A DNA stretch of 64,000 nt from Nyssa sinensis (GCA_008638375.1 CM018036.1:10820328-10884327), one strand, 5' to 3'. Shown: positions 35,504 through 47,145, counted from the stretch's first letter. The notes: generated from the letters alone by a model not told the origin. Program-made: numbers and translations.

Positions 35504-37245
35504 ATCTACAAATAAAGTTTAAAAATAAAATTGTTTCTATTTAATCATAAAAATCAAAATCCTTATTATTTACTTGGCACCTAGCTTTCAATTTTTATCT
35601 ATTAATTAAGGTCATTTGTCAAGAATTATTTACTTGGCACTTGACAACAACAACTTAACTAATAAAAGCAAATCAATTGCTACCTAAAACTATGATGTAA
35701 TCTTACACAACGATTTTAATGACTCGGGAGGAGTTCCAGTGGGAGAAGAATTGAAAACCCCTTATAAATGTTTTATACAGTTGTGTAAAACTTTAGAACA
35801 CTACCTAAAAGGTGGAGTCCACCGCATATCTTCTACAGACTCTACATTATACAAGAGGATTTTAGATAACAGTAGAACTTTCTGGATGCTTTGAACATGC
35901 AAACACAACAGCATCTCCCCATTCAATATTCTTCCTAATGATTCGGGCAATTTTACTGTATGCTTAAGTTTATATGAAATAAAATTTTTTAACAATTAGA
36001 TAACCTAAAATCTAGAAATAAAATAATTTGGATAAATAAAAACTCAAACGAGATATTTAATCTTCTTGTTTTTTGATATGCAACATAATTAATACCACCT
36101 AAATAATTAAAAATAATCTTCTTATTTAAATTATAATTATAAACTTATAAATATTATATTATAATTATAAATAAATAATAAAATAACAAATTATTATTTC
36201 TATTATTACTAAAAAACAAACTTATTACTTAGTTCATGAAGTCCACTAATCACATATTGTTATCTAACAAGATGGTTCTTTTGTATCTTCTAAAATGTTT
36301 ATATCTTGTTCAAATGGTATGATATTATAGGTTAATTTCATAGATTTGGTTCATGCTATATATAAAAGTAGGGATTTTTTTGTTTTACACTCTTACATTT
36401 ATTATTATGACAAAAATATCTTGTTCAAATAATTTTTTCTTTTCAAATTTATTTGAATATGATCACTTTGCAATCAAATTTTTTCTATTAATTTGAATCC
36501 AATTTTTTATAAAGTTGACAAATTTTGAGACCATGGTTCCAAATAAATGAGAGAAAAAAAATATTGTGGTTGGTAGAAAAAATAGTAGTAAACTATATTA
36601 TCTATTTTGGATTTGTGGTCTCTTATAAATAAAGGTTTATATATCCTTTTGTGTTTGCAGGTTTAAATGATAATTGATAATATATAAATTTAAAATAAAA
36701 GATAATAAAGATAATATATATAGTTCGTATAATTTTTTGTAGTGAAAGTAATGTGAAACTATTACTTGTAAACTCTTGTTTACTGCAAGATCTCTGCTTG
36801 GTGATGAAAATCCCAAAACATAAAGAAAAAAAATCACAGCAATAAAACTGTCTTGGTATATATAGCAATGCCGCAACCTTAAATTTCTCCATTGTTGGAG
36901 ACATCAATCCTGTGAACAGAAATCAAATGTAATCATTGAGAAACTCCCAAACCCACCTTTTATACCATGCAACAGAGCTGAATTCCTAATTTTACATTGA
37001 AAATGTGTAATCATCTATATGGATTTACTTAAAAAAATATAAGGAAAAAGAAAACAATATATCAAAATAAAACAAATAAAATATAAATTCATCAAGGAAA
37101 AAAATATCACAGAAAAATAGAAGACCATATCATATGAGAGTCATAAAAACCTAAGATATCAGAGAAAGTATAAAGTAAAATTAAAAAAAAAAAAACACAT
37201 GAAATTCATAAAAGTAGAACGAGATTTAATGATAGAACACTTTAC
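35504..37245. other. CACTA internal AT-rich region, no gene seen
   Basis: Lies between the transposase start and the captured exon. AT-rich; no TNPD or second host exon recognised on either strand. Exons following the captured one in the host gene would be expected here on the minus strand but were not found. Confidence 0.5.
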
Positions 37246-37545
37246 CTTCCAAGCTAGGGAAAAGCCAAGATACCTTCCAAGAAAATTACTGGAGACCCAG
37301 CAGATGAAACAGAGCAAAGCAGCCAAAAAACCAGCTTTCTTATCCAAACAGATATAAAACAAAGCATATATCAAGGTGAAGAAGAACCCAAAATTCACAG
37401 CAAAACCCTGGCCGAACTTGAACGGACAGAAAACAAATGGACCCAGATGGCAGAGAGAAGGTGTGAAGAAGAAGAGAACAAGAGAAGTGAAGAAGATTGG
37501 CCACACAAACAACGGAATACCATGGATATAATGGGTGATGAATAC
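37246..37545 (-). pseudogene. Captured exon of a DUF962 / MPO1-like membrane protein gene
   Basis: The minus strand reads IHGIPLFVWPIFFTSLVLF, then FGFFFTLIYALFYICLDKKA, GFLAALLCFICWVSSNFLG and RYLGFSLAWK, ending exactly at a GT donor (GGAAG|GTAAAG, 37245-37244). This matches plant proteins of the DUF962 family, related to yeast Mpo1, an ER-membrane 2-hydroxy fatty acid dioxygenase: the same order of hydrophobic segments and the marked YICLDKKAG-LAALLC-W-SS motif. About 100 residues of roughly 200 are present. The start of the gene and the part after SLAWK (usually VGQFIGHG-like sequence) are missing. The exon has no stop and lies between the CACTA right end and its transposase gene, in the same orientation. 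Whether it is transcribed is unknown. The 5' limit of homology is approximate. Confidence 0.75.
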
Positions 37546-37739
37546 ACACACACATATATATATGATGTGCAGGTAGTGAATACCGAACATGGAAAGGAAA
37601 AATTCATATTGATTTCAATTTTACCAAAACTACTTTTATATCAAAACTAGTTTTAATTAAATCTTGTTTTTAACTAGATCAGTCATTATAAATGGAATTG
37701 CATAACAGATACAACCTCTACTAATTTCCAAAAAATGAT

Positions 37740-37960
37740 AGTTAGAAACCCTAACCTTTTATCAAGCACAATTTGGGGTTGGCGGTGGCGGTGTCGGCTT
37801 TAGGCGGTGGCGGCTTTAGTCGGCAGCGGCGGTGGCAGTTTCTGGGCTATTTGAGATCGATATAGAGAGAGAAAGAGTATTCAGAGAGAGAGTGGAGAAA
37901 ACTATAGAGAGAGAGAGTGCGTTTGCGAGAGAGAAAGAGATTGGAATATATTATGACTTA
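37740..37960. repeat. GGCGGT-rich and GA-rich low-complexity tract
   Basis: ggcggtggcggt-type repeats (37781-37840) followed by gagagaga stretches (37865-37940). On the minus strand this is a CT-rich tract upstream of the captured exon, so it could serve as a leader or promoter of the element (inference). Confidence 0.6.
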
Positions 37961-37964
37961 GTGT

Positions 37965-38278
37965 GCGTCGCTAATAAGTTTATGGGCGTCCCTAATTTTA
38001 CATCAAACGACAGCTTTTTATTTCGCCAAACTATTTGCAACGCACAACCAAGCGTCGCTAAAAGTTTTAACTATTAGCGACGCACATGTGCGTAGCTAAT
38101 TGCCACATGTGCGTCGCTAATAAGTTCGCGCCTATTTTTTTGGGCGGGAAAATAACTTTTTATCACATCTTTTTTTTTTTGTAACGCCACACATGTGCGT
38201 CGCTAAAAGGCACTTTTAGTGATGCTTTCTGTGCGTCGCGAATAATGTGCGTCACAAAAAGTGAGTTTTTTTGTAGTG
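37965..38278. repeat. CACTA right subterminal and terminal repeats
   Basis: Several copies of TTAGCGACGCAC and GTGCGTCGCTAA, for example 38066-38125, ending with the CACTA terminus at 38274-38278 (tagtg on the plus strand). Confidence 0.9.
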
Positions 38279-38281
38279 AGA

Positions 38282-38640
38282 GAGCCTATGGCAGACTTCT
38301 AAAAGGGGACACATACGAGATGCTTGGGGTCAAGTGGTATGGTGGCTGAGGTATGAGGCCTCTCCAGATACTGCATTGCATTAAATGATGAAGTGACTAG
38401 AACCACTCCACATTTAATGCAACAGTACTTTGGTCTAAACATAGACACAAAATTATGATTTTTAATTAATGGTAGTCAAAAGTAATAGCGTGTGGGAATT
38501 AGCATATTATCTAATTGACCGAAGGAGCAGGACATGTGGTAGAAGGGGAACAGTTCCTGCCCAAAGTTTGACCTTTTTTTGTCCTGGAAGGAAACCCTAC
38601 TTTCCTTCCTTCCCTAACTCGTAACAACACTGAGAGGAAG
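38282..38640 (+). repeat. Outer LTR, first copy, part after the CACTA
   Basis: Homologous to 45902-46200 (gatgcttggggtcaagtggt, gatactgcattgcattaaat, gtaatagcgtgtg). Similarity is lost at about 38600; the TATA region and 3' half seen in the second copy are missing. Confidence 0.7.
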
Positions 38641-39120
38641 AAGACCTGCCATACACACGTCTATCAGACTAATTATTAGACTTTCTTATTTTTTTTTTTT
38701 TAATTCATGGTGATTAGCATTCAAGACTCAATCTTAGTTATCAATTTGTGAGATTCATTTTAGGTTATTAGATCAAGTCTCCATATTTGGTTTCTATAAC
38801 TAGACCCCTTGGCCATCATTTCAAGGGACTTGAATTCTACACTTAAATGTTGCTGGAATAGTCTCTCTACTTTCTACTCTCTTTCTCATAAGACCTTCAA
38901 AGTCTTTGCCATTTCACAAGATCAGAATATTGCCTAGACAATCTCGAACCAAGGAGTTTTAGCTGAAGTCTTGCCTGAGCCAAGGGCTCAATCTAAGAAT
39001 TCCTAGTCGAAGTGTTGCTAGAGTGACAATGTCGAATCGATAAATACTAGCTGAAGTGCTGTCCGTTCCATTGCGACAAACAAGGCACGATCCCTAAATC
39101 CTTCCATAGCCCGATCCACC
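38641..39120. other. Unrecognised DNA after the partial outer LTR
   Basis: No gene or element recognised. The wording gctgaagtcttgcctgag, ctagtcgaagtgttgct and tagctgaagtgctgtcc repeats with a spacing of about 50 bp (38960-39065), a weak tandem structure. Confidence 0.4.
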
Positions 39121-39945
39121 TTTTCCTATCACTGTTTTTAGGAGTGGGTGAATTGGAAGAACTATGTGGCTTTGATTTCGTTCTGTAAATGGATATGTAG
39201 GAAGCCTTCGGGTCTTAGTCGAAATTTGTTTCCCCCTTCCCTATTTTATTCATGTATATTATCGTGTGTATTTATTATGTTCTTTACTTTCTTGTCTTTT
39301 TGGCCAGATTCACCACCTTCTATCACTATTGATAAAAGTGGGTGATGGGTGCCTACTAGCTCAGTTCATCACCTCTTATCATTATTGATAGGAGTAGGTA
39401 ATAATTCGTCGGCTTTTATTAATGTTTGTAGAAGTAGGTAATGGGTGGCTTTAAGCTTTCTTTTTTGTTATGTCATTTATTTTGCTTCATTTATCATGCA
39501 ATGTCTTTCTTTCTTCTACTCATTCTCTTTGTACCTTTGTAATAAGAAAGCCTTATGAATAAATATTTGAGGCCGGTCCTTTCAGACCGGGCGGAATGGG
39601 TGCCTAACACCTTCTTATTTCATATTTTAGCCCTAGGACCTAGGGTATTTTCTTTGGTTATATTTAGATTTGTGCTTTGTGTTTTCTCTAACCCGTGTTT
39701 GAGGGTTTAGATTCTAACTAGGACTCAAAGCGATGTAATCTGTCATTTTCTTGTCTTTTTACAATGTATTCATGTCATGGTTGTAACTAGTTTGCTTGTT
39801 TAAATGTCCAAAATAAGCTTGGAGACTCCTCTTTACTATTCATGCTTTTTAAGGTGTTCCTTTCCACCTTTAGGGAACGGAATAACTAGTCTTATTTATA
39901 TTTTTATATTTTTTCGGCGGTGGCGCTGACACTGAGGTCTAGCTA
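39121..39945 (+). repeat. Retroelement leader-like segment, copy A (inverted partner at 43835)
   Basis: Homologous in reverse orientation to 43835-44650. Shared landmarks: gtgaattggaagaactatgt, ttctatcactattgataaaa, ggtcctttcagaccgggcgg, aatgggtgcctaacacc, and gaataactag before ttcggcggtggcgctgac. The gggtgcctaacacc wording resembles Tat/Ogre-type retroelement leaders (from memory). No coding domain. Confidence 0.6.
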
Positions 39946-40490
39946 ACATGTGTGTGGTATTGGGTAATTAGCCATGATAGTGCTTTATGGAGGAATTTCA
40001 CAAATATAAGGGATTCGTCCCAAAGTATGCAACAATGTACGGAGATTCAAAAGAAAAAAAAAAACTTCATTAACCAAAATAGGAGAGGTTCGAAAATAAA
40101 AAAGAGAAAACTACAAAAAGATAGTCTAAGGGTCGGCACCTTCGATGCCAACAACCGCGGCAGTATCAACATTGGTGGGCGAAACACCACCTCCAAGAAA
40201 ATGGTTACATCTTTAGATATGTCGCCACTAGCCTCGATGGCCTCTATCCTTGCAACTTCATCAGTTCCCCTATTGAGAAGAGCTTGTGCACAAATACAAC
40301 AGGTCATTCCTAAATACACGTGAATAACTATTAGATTCAATTTGGGCTGGGTTAGATTGGAGTTTTTAACATGGCCCAAACTGATTACTCCAAGAGCACT
40401 CATTTATAAACCAGTTAGGGTACAAATAATATAAAGAAATGTAACCAACGTTTATTAGAAGGACCGCTTTTCTACAACAATGAGGGGAGG
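39946..40490. other. Unrecognised DNA
   Basis: A 120-codon minus frame (about 40403-40047) includes EAIEASGDISKDV, but I recognise no family. No transposon ends seen. Confidence 0.35.
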
Positions 40491-42880
40491 TGTCATGCCC
40501 TGAAACCGAAAAGGCTTGGGTGTGAGGTGACTGACCCCATTTTTGAGCCACTCTTAAGTGATATAATTAAATGTAAAACATGTTCTTTTACTCTTACTTA
40601 AGTTAAATAGTCTATTAGAGGAAAATCAAGTGTCAAAAAATTGGTTCAGAAGCCAAACCAAACCGACAAAACGGGAGGAGAGGTGGTCAGGCCCTTCTCC
40701 GAGTGCCGATCGACACACTGAGATGGGGGTTTTCCACCTTCGAGTGTTGACCGGCACACGTGTGCTGATCAGGCCCCGTCCTTTGCGTTGGCCTGTTTTG
40801 GAAAATCTTTCATATTTTCTTTTCTTTTCTTTTCTTGTTCAATCTAATTCTCAAGAGCCAAAATCATTCATTTTCATTGCAACCAAAATCAACTACATCA
40901 CCTAACATTTTTTAAACATCTAATAGTGCTTTCATTCATAAAGTAAAAATGTTTCAAATTCCAAGCTCAAAATCTCATGCTTTATAATTTCAAGAACAAG
41001 ACCAAAAGGAATTATAAATCTCACAATGAGTACAACATCATTTCACATCTAGTTATATACATTTTGAACTACAACTACATGTTTCATTTCTAAAAATAAG
41101 TACGCAATTAAGCAAGCTCTCATTAAAGCTCATAATGTTTAAGTGAGCAAAATAGAGGTCCTTCCAAAGGACATTTCGATAGTTCTTCAAGTTCTACCCA
41201 AAATGACTTATTTCAAATATATAGGTGTTCAAAGTGTTCAAAATTCAAATCATTGCAATTTCCCACATATAGAGGGTGATCCAAACAAACAAAAAGAGGA
41301 GTCATTTAAAAGGCTTTAAAAGTGCTCTTTAACTAGTGGCTATCTTTTTGCTTGCTTCTATATCTAGTAGGGGTCAGTACAACAACCCAGTAGGAAAGAT
41401 TTAAATGGAGGTAAGAAAATATGGTGACACATGTATGTTGTGCACGTGTAGTGGCAATCAAGTGTTCATGAAGCATGCATCATCAACAACAAGGATTCAA
41501 ACCAATAGCCAAGTTTTCATGTACTAAAGCATATAAGCATTACAAAGAAGCATTATCAAGGAAAGAAATGTATATTATTCCAAAATTTAAGGTTTCGTTC
41601 CATTTGAGTTCTTTCAATTATTCAAAGTTTACATTTTTATCTCTTAAGTCTTAATCACAAAACTATATTCCTAGTCGGCCCCTGTTAAGCCTTGTGGGCT
41701 TTTTGAGCTACTAACTCGATGGAGACATATGACCACTCGCATGGGTTTACGGCTCGCAACCCAAAGGGAGACACCATCCCGTACACCAATTAAAACCTTG
41801 GGTAAACGTAATCTCGTCATGCTCAAAGTCACACAATTGGCGTGCCCAATCCTAACCCCATGTTCATCATTTTCTAAGTATTCATTCTCACATTTTCAAA
41901 GGGCATAACATTCACAGTTATGTTCACAATTCATCATTTTAAGCATTCAAGTGACTTCATCAAATTTTTATAATTTCACATTAATGATTCATTCAAGCAA
42001 TTTCACAAACACCTTGCATGCCATTTAAAATATCAAGCATAAAACATATAAACTCATTTCATGATCTGCCAAGCAATTTTTTTCGTAAATAATCAAGAGT
42101 GCATTTAATAGTTAGACATGATCAAAATAAACTATCTCATGGTAGGAGTGCACCAATTTTATGGAATTTCAACGTACATGTCATATACGCCTTAAAATGC
42201 AAACATAAGCAATCTAATGGAAATAGATGAGATAGAAGAACCTATCTACACATCTCCTATACCTAGGTTTAGAAATCTCCCACCTCAATTTCTTCAAGTT
42301 GTGGTAGAAACCCCAACTTTTTCCTTGTTGAATCTTGATGGATTTTTTAAATTTTCTACTTCTAGGTTGAGATTTGCAAGTAAGGAGACTTTTTGTTTCT
42401 TCAATCTCCTAAGAAAACTCCACTTCTCCAAAGATCTTCAAACCCTAGTTTTCCTTCTCTTCTTTTCTTTCTCTTTCTCTCTTTCCCTCTTTCTCTCCCT
42501 CTTTCACGTAAATGTGAATGTGTTTCTAGTATTTATTTTAGGTGTGTAGGAATTTTTGCTTTATATGCCAAAAGTAAGACAAAAGGTGAATTTTTCTTTT
42601 TGCCCCTCCTTATTTCTTTTCCTCATTTAAGTTTTCAAGCCTATTTTAGTCATTTCATTTAACAAATTTAATTTCTTAATAAAATTTTACATTATTATTA
42701 TTTTATAATTTAGGAAAAATTTTACGAGAAAGGGTAATGCATCCCACGTCGTTTGGGGAAGGAAAATGTGAATGATTCATAAGTAGGACCGTAATTTTCC
42801 TTGTCATAATGCGTTTTAAAGCCGTGAGGGTGGAAAGCTCAGAGCGGACAATATTGTGACACGTGGAGCTGGTCGCTACA
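40491..42880 (+). repeat. Long LTR of an unassigned Gypsy-type element
   Basis: Starts TGTCATGCCCTGAAACCG and ends gtcgctaca, followed after two bases by a PBS-like TGGTATCAAAGC. At 2.39 kb it would be a long LTR. Part of its sequence is CT-rich (42440-42515), giving open frames with no protein homology. No second copy of the LTR lies in the window, so it is a solo LTR or a 5' end whose body is lost. Confidence 0.6.
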
Positions 42881-43245
42881 AATGGTATCAAAGCTTAGGT
42901 TCCGAATACCAAGGACAACGGGATAGGGCCAAATCGAGACTTACCTTGTGGTCATAAATTGATATTGACTAGAAAATTTTACGAGAAAGGGTAATGCATC
43001 CCACATCGCTTGGGGAAGGGAAAGGTGAGAGATTCATAAGTAAGACCGCGATTTTCCTTGTCACAATGCGTTTTAAAGCCGTGAGGGTGGAAAGCCCAAA
43101 GCGGATAATATTGTGACATGTGGAGCTGGTCATTACAGATGGTATTAGAGCTTAGGTTTCGAATACCAAAGACAACGAAATAGGGCCAAATCGAGACTTA
43201 CCTTGTGATCATAAATTGATATTGACTAGAAAATTTGGTGTAGTA
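42718..43245. repeat. Tandem duplication of about 245 bp across an LTR end and PBS
   Basis: Copy 1 (about 42718-42963) and copy 2 (about 42964-43240) share ttttacgagaaagggtaatg, gcgttttaaagccgtgaggg and gccaaatcgagacttacctt. Each includes an LTR end and the PBS-like tggtat(c/t)a(a/g)agctt. This could be two tandem LTR termini or a simple duplication. Confidence 0.85.
42883..42894 (+). other. PBS-like site after the long LTR
   Basis: TGGTATCAAAGC differs by one base from the initiator Met-tRNA complement TGGTATCAGAGC. A second form, TGGTATTAGAGC, occurs at about 43140 in the duplicated copy. Confidence 0.65.
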
Positions 43246-43834
43246 TGAACACTAGTTGAGCATCTAGGAATCTTGTATGCATCTTTTTTGATTGTTAACT
43301 TTGTTACATGAGCTTTTTGCTTCGACTAAATGTTGAATTTACTTTTGTGAATGCATGAATATGTTTGTTTACTTGTTGTTTGATATATGTGCTATATGTT
43401 GGATTCACATGGGTTCATTCGTGCATATGCAAGTGGTAACCGAGGATAAATTGATTTCGGTTGAGGAGAGAACTTCGATTTGGGTTTAATCGGGCATATG
43501 CTATTCGAACAAAGAAAATGTAGGCCATACATGCCAAAAAAGATAGAAACTGACATGATGTGTTATGACCCCATTAAATAAAAGTACAATTGACAAGTAT
43601 CACATCTTGCATCGCCATTACCCATGCTCAAGACAAAGAGATAGCCCAACCAACGCCAAAAATGCCCAAGGAGTCACAAGCTAAGTCCCTAAACTCAAAG
43701 CCTTTGCTCTAGCACAAAAAAATTCATTCCAATGAAGCTGGGTCTTTGGATTCGAAACCTTTGCTTTGGCAAAAAACAAGGTCTCGACACAAGTGTCCTT
43801 CTCACTTCGTGAAGTGGAAAGGACAAAAGGCATT
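43246..43834. other. Unrecognised retroelement-like DNA
   Basis: Follows the PBS duplication. No coding domain in any frame. Confidence 0.4.
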
Positions 43835-44650
43835 TTATTAGGGCACTATGAGTGCCACCGCCAGAAAAACCTAGTTATCCCCTCGATAAAGGTGTGAAGG
43901 AATGGCCTATGAATTGGTGCATGTGAAAGAAGAAAAGGAATTGCCAGCTTATTTTTGGAAAAAAACAAGCAAACTTGATTAAACTCATAGAGAATACATG
44001 TAAAGAAACAATAATAAAAAAACTAAACGTTACAATGCTTTTGGTCTTAGTTACATTCTAAACCCTTTGACATGGGTCATAAAATAAAGCAAACTAGTTT
44101 ATAATAAATGGGAGAATTCTAAGTCCATGAGTTAAGGTACAAGATGGAAATGTGTTAGACACCCATTCTGCCTAGTCCGAATGGACCGACCTCTAGTGTT
44201 CATCCAGAAGACTTTTATTACATGACATAAATAAGAAGGAAGAAAGCATAATAATTTTATGAATAAATAAAGTGAAATGAATGACATAATAAAAGAAAAA
44301 GAATGCTTGAAAGAAGACCCTTCACTTGCTTCTATCAATGGTGATAGAAGCCGACATGTTACATCTCACTCCTCTCTATAGAAATGAAGGCGAGGTAACG
44401 GGCTAAACCCATCATTCACTTCTATAAAATAGGGATAGAAGATGGTAACTTGGGTAAGAAAAAAATGTAGAGCGAGAACATAAAAAGTAAATAAGATAAA
44501 ATAATAATACAAGAAAAGAGAAGAGGATGAGTGGATTCGGACTCGAAGAATTCTTACATATCCGTTTAGATAATGGAATTAGAACCAACATAATTCTCCA
44601 ATTCAACCGCTTCTATTAAGAGTGATAGAATACATTGAATTGGCTAAAAG
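43835..44650 (-). repeat. Retroelement leader-like segment, copy B (inverted partner of 39121)
   Basis: The reverse complement matches 39121-39945: ggttgaattggagaattatg, gaggtcggtccattcggact, gaatgggtgtctaacac, gggataactag and tctggcggtggcactca. With copy A it forms an inverted pair around the long LTR at 40491-42880. Confidence 0.6.
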
Positions 44651-45636
44651 GAAAGATAAGGGTTTAAAGATAATACCTAATTATTTGCGTTAAATCAAAC
44701 AACCCTTCGATTTGAACTCCTTGACTTTGGATTGTTAATTATGGGGTACTCTAACTTGTGTTAGGTAGTGCTTCGGCTTATGTAAGACATAATTTTGGCT
44801 TGTGTAGGGAAAAAACTTCAAAAATAGAAGAGAGAGAAATAACAATTCTCTGGTTCTTAAATTTCTGGTCCCCTACTTGGTGGCTAAGGGGCTTTAATCT
44901 AAGGGTTCACAATGAATCCCATAGTTGGATGGCTTAGATTAAGCCTTGGCGTGCAAGAAAACTAGATTAGAAAGTTTTAATGCACAAGAAAGGCAATTCT
45001 TTAGAAGCTACTAAGGAAACTCATTAAAATGATAATGACAAGTCTTAGAGCACAAATAAGGCAATTTCCAATGAATGATAAAGGAAAGTTCAAGTGCACA
45101 AGAAAGACAAATTTTCAAGGAATAATAAAGGCAATAAATGTCACCTATTGGGTGGGGGATTTTGGGACATGAAAATTACCAAATTGCCCCTATGTCACAA
45201 AAAGTCTAAATTGTTTCAAAGGGCTAAAATTGCCAAACTAACCTCAAATGGGTAAAATGGTTTGAAAATTACATGTATGCCATCAATTGATCAAAATTAC
45301 ATACTAGGGATAGAATTATGCCAAAATTATCAAAATGCCTTCCAAAAGGAAAAATGACACCAAAATTACAAGAAAACCCCTAGAGAGTGGGAAGCCTCTA
45401 GAATCTACCAAATTACTCATAAAGGTTAGGAAAACGTCAGAAATTACCAAAATATCCTTGAAGGTCAAAGAAGTGCGTAATGACCAAAATATCCTTAAGG
45501 GTTGCGATATACCAAATGATCAAAATGCCTTTAGTGGGAAAAGCATGAAATTACTAAAATATCCCTAGTTGAAAAGTATTGTAGTAGCTTTTCAAAAGCA
45601 ATGAAACTATATAATCAAAGATCACAAAATGAGGTA
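44651..45636. other. Non-coding DNA before the second outer LTR
   Basis: No gene. At 45160-45570 phrases such as aaattaccaaaatatcctt recur at irregular short spacing, as in the 3' non-coding part of some plant retroelements. Confidence 0.45.
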
Positions 45637-46572
45637 TCTACATGCATGGTTTTGCCCGTTGAATCATGTCATGACACGTATGTAAACTTAGAAAATAACA
45701 TTCACGCTACTCTTACTTGAATGATCTGGCATGTAGGTGTGATGAACTACACCATGGTTTGATCTAGGTCTCCCTAGATCAAACATATACATCTAGCTAT
45801 GGCCAAGAACCAAGATCGGTAGAGATCAATCACTAGCCTAGAGCAGGCTTCGTTAGACCAACTTCCTCTATGCTAAGAGAACCAAATGGTTTAGAGATAG
45901 AGCCTCTAGTAGATTCTTGAATGGGGACACGTACGGGATGCTTGGGGTCAAGTGGTATGGGGTTGAGGTATGAGGCCTCTCTAGATACTGCATTGCATTA
46001 AATAAAGAACTAATTAGGGCCCACTCCATAATTAATGTAACAGTACTTTGATTTGTCCTAAGACACATGATCATGACTTTTAATTACTAGAAGCCAAAAG
46101 TAATAGCGTGTGAAAATAAGCATGTTGTCCAATCATCCTAAAGAGATAGACAAAAAGGGATACATTTCTCACCTAAAGAAGGCCTTCCATGACTTGTCTT
46201 TTAGGCTATAAATATGGGACAAACATTCCTAAGACGAGGCACAAGGACGAACATAGAGAGATAGAAGCCATCACTGTAGAAGCAAACATTCAACAAGCTT
46301 ATACTCTATTAAAAAGGCTGCCATTAAAGTTCTAATAAGAATTAATTGGTTTTTTGATCATTTAAGGTAGATGCAGTTTGTGTCATTCTTCCTAAGAATC
46401 CTAACTCATTGGTCAACTCATGTGTTCTCCCGAGAATCACCTCACCTTGTAGCATCATTCAGTATATTTATTATCTTATATCATCCATAACAAACCTTGC
46501 TCACCCTAGCAAGCAAACCCATTCTATCCTACAGAAGGATACAAATTGTTTGTGGAGATTCTTTTCCCTACA
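45637..46572 (+). repeat. Outer LTR, second copy
   Basis: 936 bp, ends ttcttttccctaca. The first half matches 30810-31072 plus 38282-38600. It contains a TATA-like ggctataaatatgg near 46210. Because this copy lacks the CACTA, it gives the empty site (tttagagatagagcc). After it, unit copy 3 resumes. A 5-bp TSD was not found; instead about 20 bp of unit sequence around gctagt is present on both sides. Confidence 0.75.
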
Positions 46573-47145
46573 AGAATAATGCTAGTTGTGAATAAAATAA
46601 TGATCACGTGGGTAATGTTGTGCATTATATTGGTGCTTTAACTAGAAATAATGCCAAAAATAAATTAGAAACAGAGAAATTTACTTATTTGTGATAAGTA
46701 TTGTGGAGCTTAAATAAGAAAGTTGAAGTCATCCCCTTCAATTGTAATATCAAATTAGCATTAAAAAAAAAAGAAAAATTAAAGAGAGAATAAGAGAAAA
46801 TGTATCTTTGAACTTCTTGAGACAATTTATGACTGAATTTGTGGAAAATCTTGCAAGAATTCACTTTTGGATTAAATGTATAACATTAATTTTTGAAAGA
46901 TAACATTCAACAAATTCTCCTTTGAGTTTTTTTTTGCATTGTTAGAAATAGGATTGGAAAATCGATGGGAGATAGTAAAGAGAAAAAAAAGTTCAATAAA
47001 GATGGACTATAAATTTGTGACGGAGAAAGCATATTAGTAGTTATTAAAGTTTTTAAAAGATGAAACGAGGGAAAACTTGAGTTAATATTATTTTCCACTG
47101 AGGCTTGGAAGCAGATGGCGGATTAGGTGCAGTGTGGTTGATTAA
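46573..47145. repeat. 3.4-kb tandem unit, copy 3, second segment
   Basis: Continues unit copy 3: aataatgctagttgtgaat, aatgccaaaaataaattag, ttggaagcagatggcgg and ggtgcagtgtggttgatta, parallel to 18890-18942 plus 24026-24540. Confidence 0.85.

Larger units (their letters stand above)
31073..38278 (-). mobile_element. CACTA (En/Spm) transposon carrying a captured exon
   Basis: 7,206 bp. Left end CACTATAACAAAATG; right end, reverse complemented, CACTACAAAAAAACTC; both start with the diagnostic CACTA. A 3-bp TSD, AGA (31070-31072 and 38279-38281), flanks it, and the paralogous LTR at 45885-45905 is the empty site. Both subterminal regions are packed with TTAGCGACGC motifs in direct and inverted orientation. 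Inside, on the minus strand: a captured DUF962-like exon, a Transposase_24 gene, then a 161-bp tandem array. No Transposase_21 (TNPD, the DDE transposase) was found, so it is non-autonomous. Confidence 0.95.

Noticed and set aside
36623..36907. 94-codon minus frame in the CACTA, hydrophobic
   Set aside because: Tested as a possible next exon of the captured DUF962-like gene, but it shows none of the expected motifs.
37832..38077. 81-codon plus frame (IERERVFRERVEKTIERE)
   Set aside because: Derived from GA-rich low-complexity sequence running into the CACTA subterminal repeats.
40047..40403. 118-codon minus frame with EAIEASGDISKDV
   Set aside because: I recognised no family; its end is made of poly-Phe from an A-run, so I did not call it a gene.
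42217..42549. 110-codon open frame with hydrophobic C-terminus
   Set aside because: It lies inside a 2.4-kb LTR; the hydrophobic end comes from a CT-rich tract and there is no recognisable domain.
45335..45568. 77-codon Lys/Thr-rich plus frame
   Set aside because: Made by imperfect short repeats (aaattaccaaaatatcc) in non-coding retroelement DNA.
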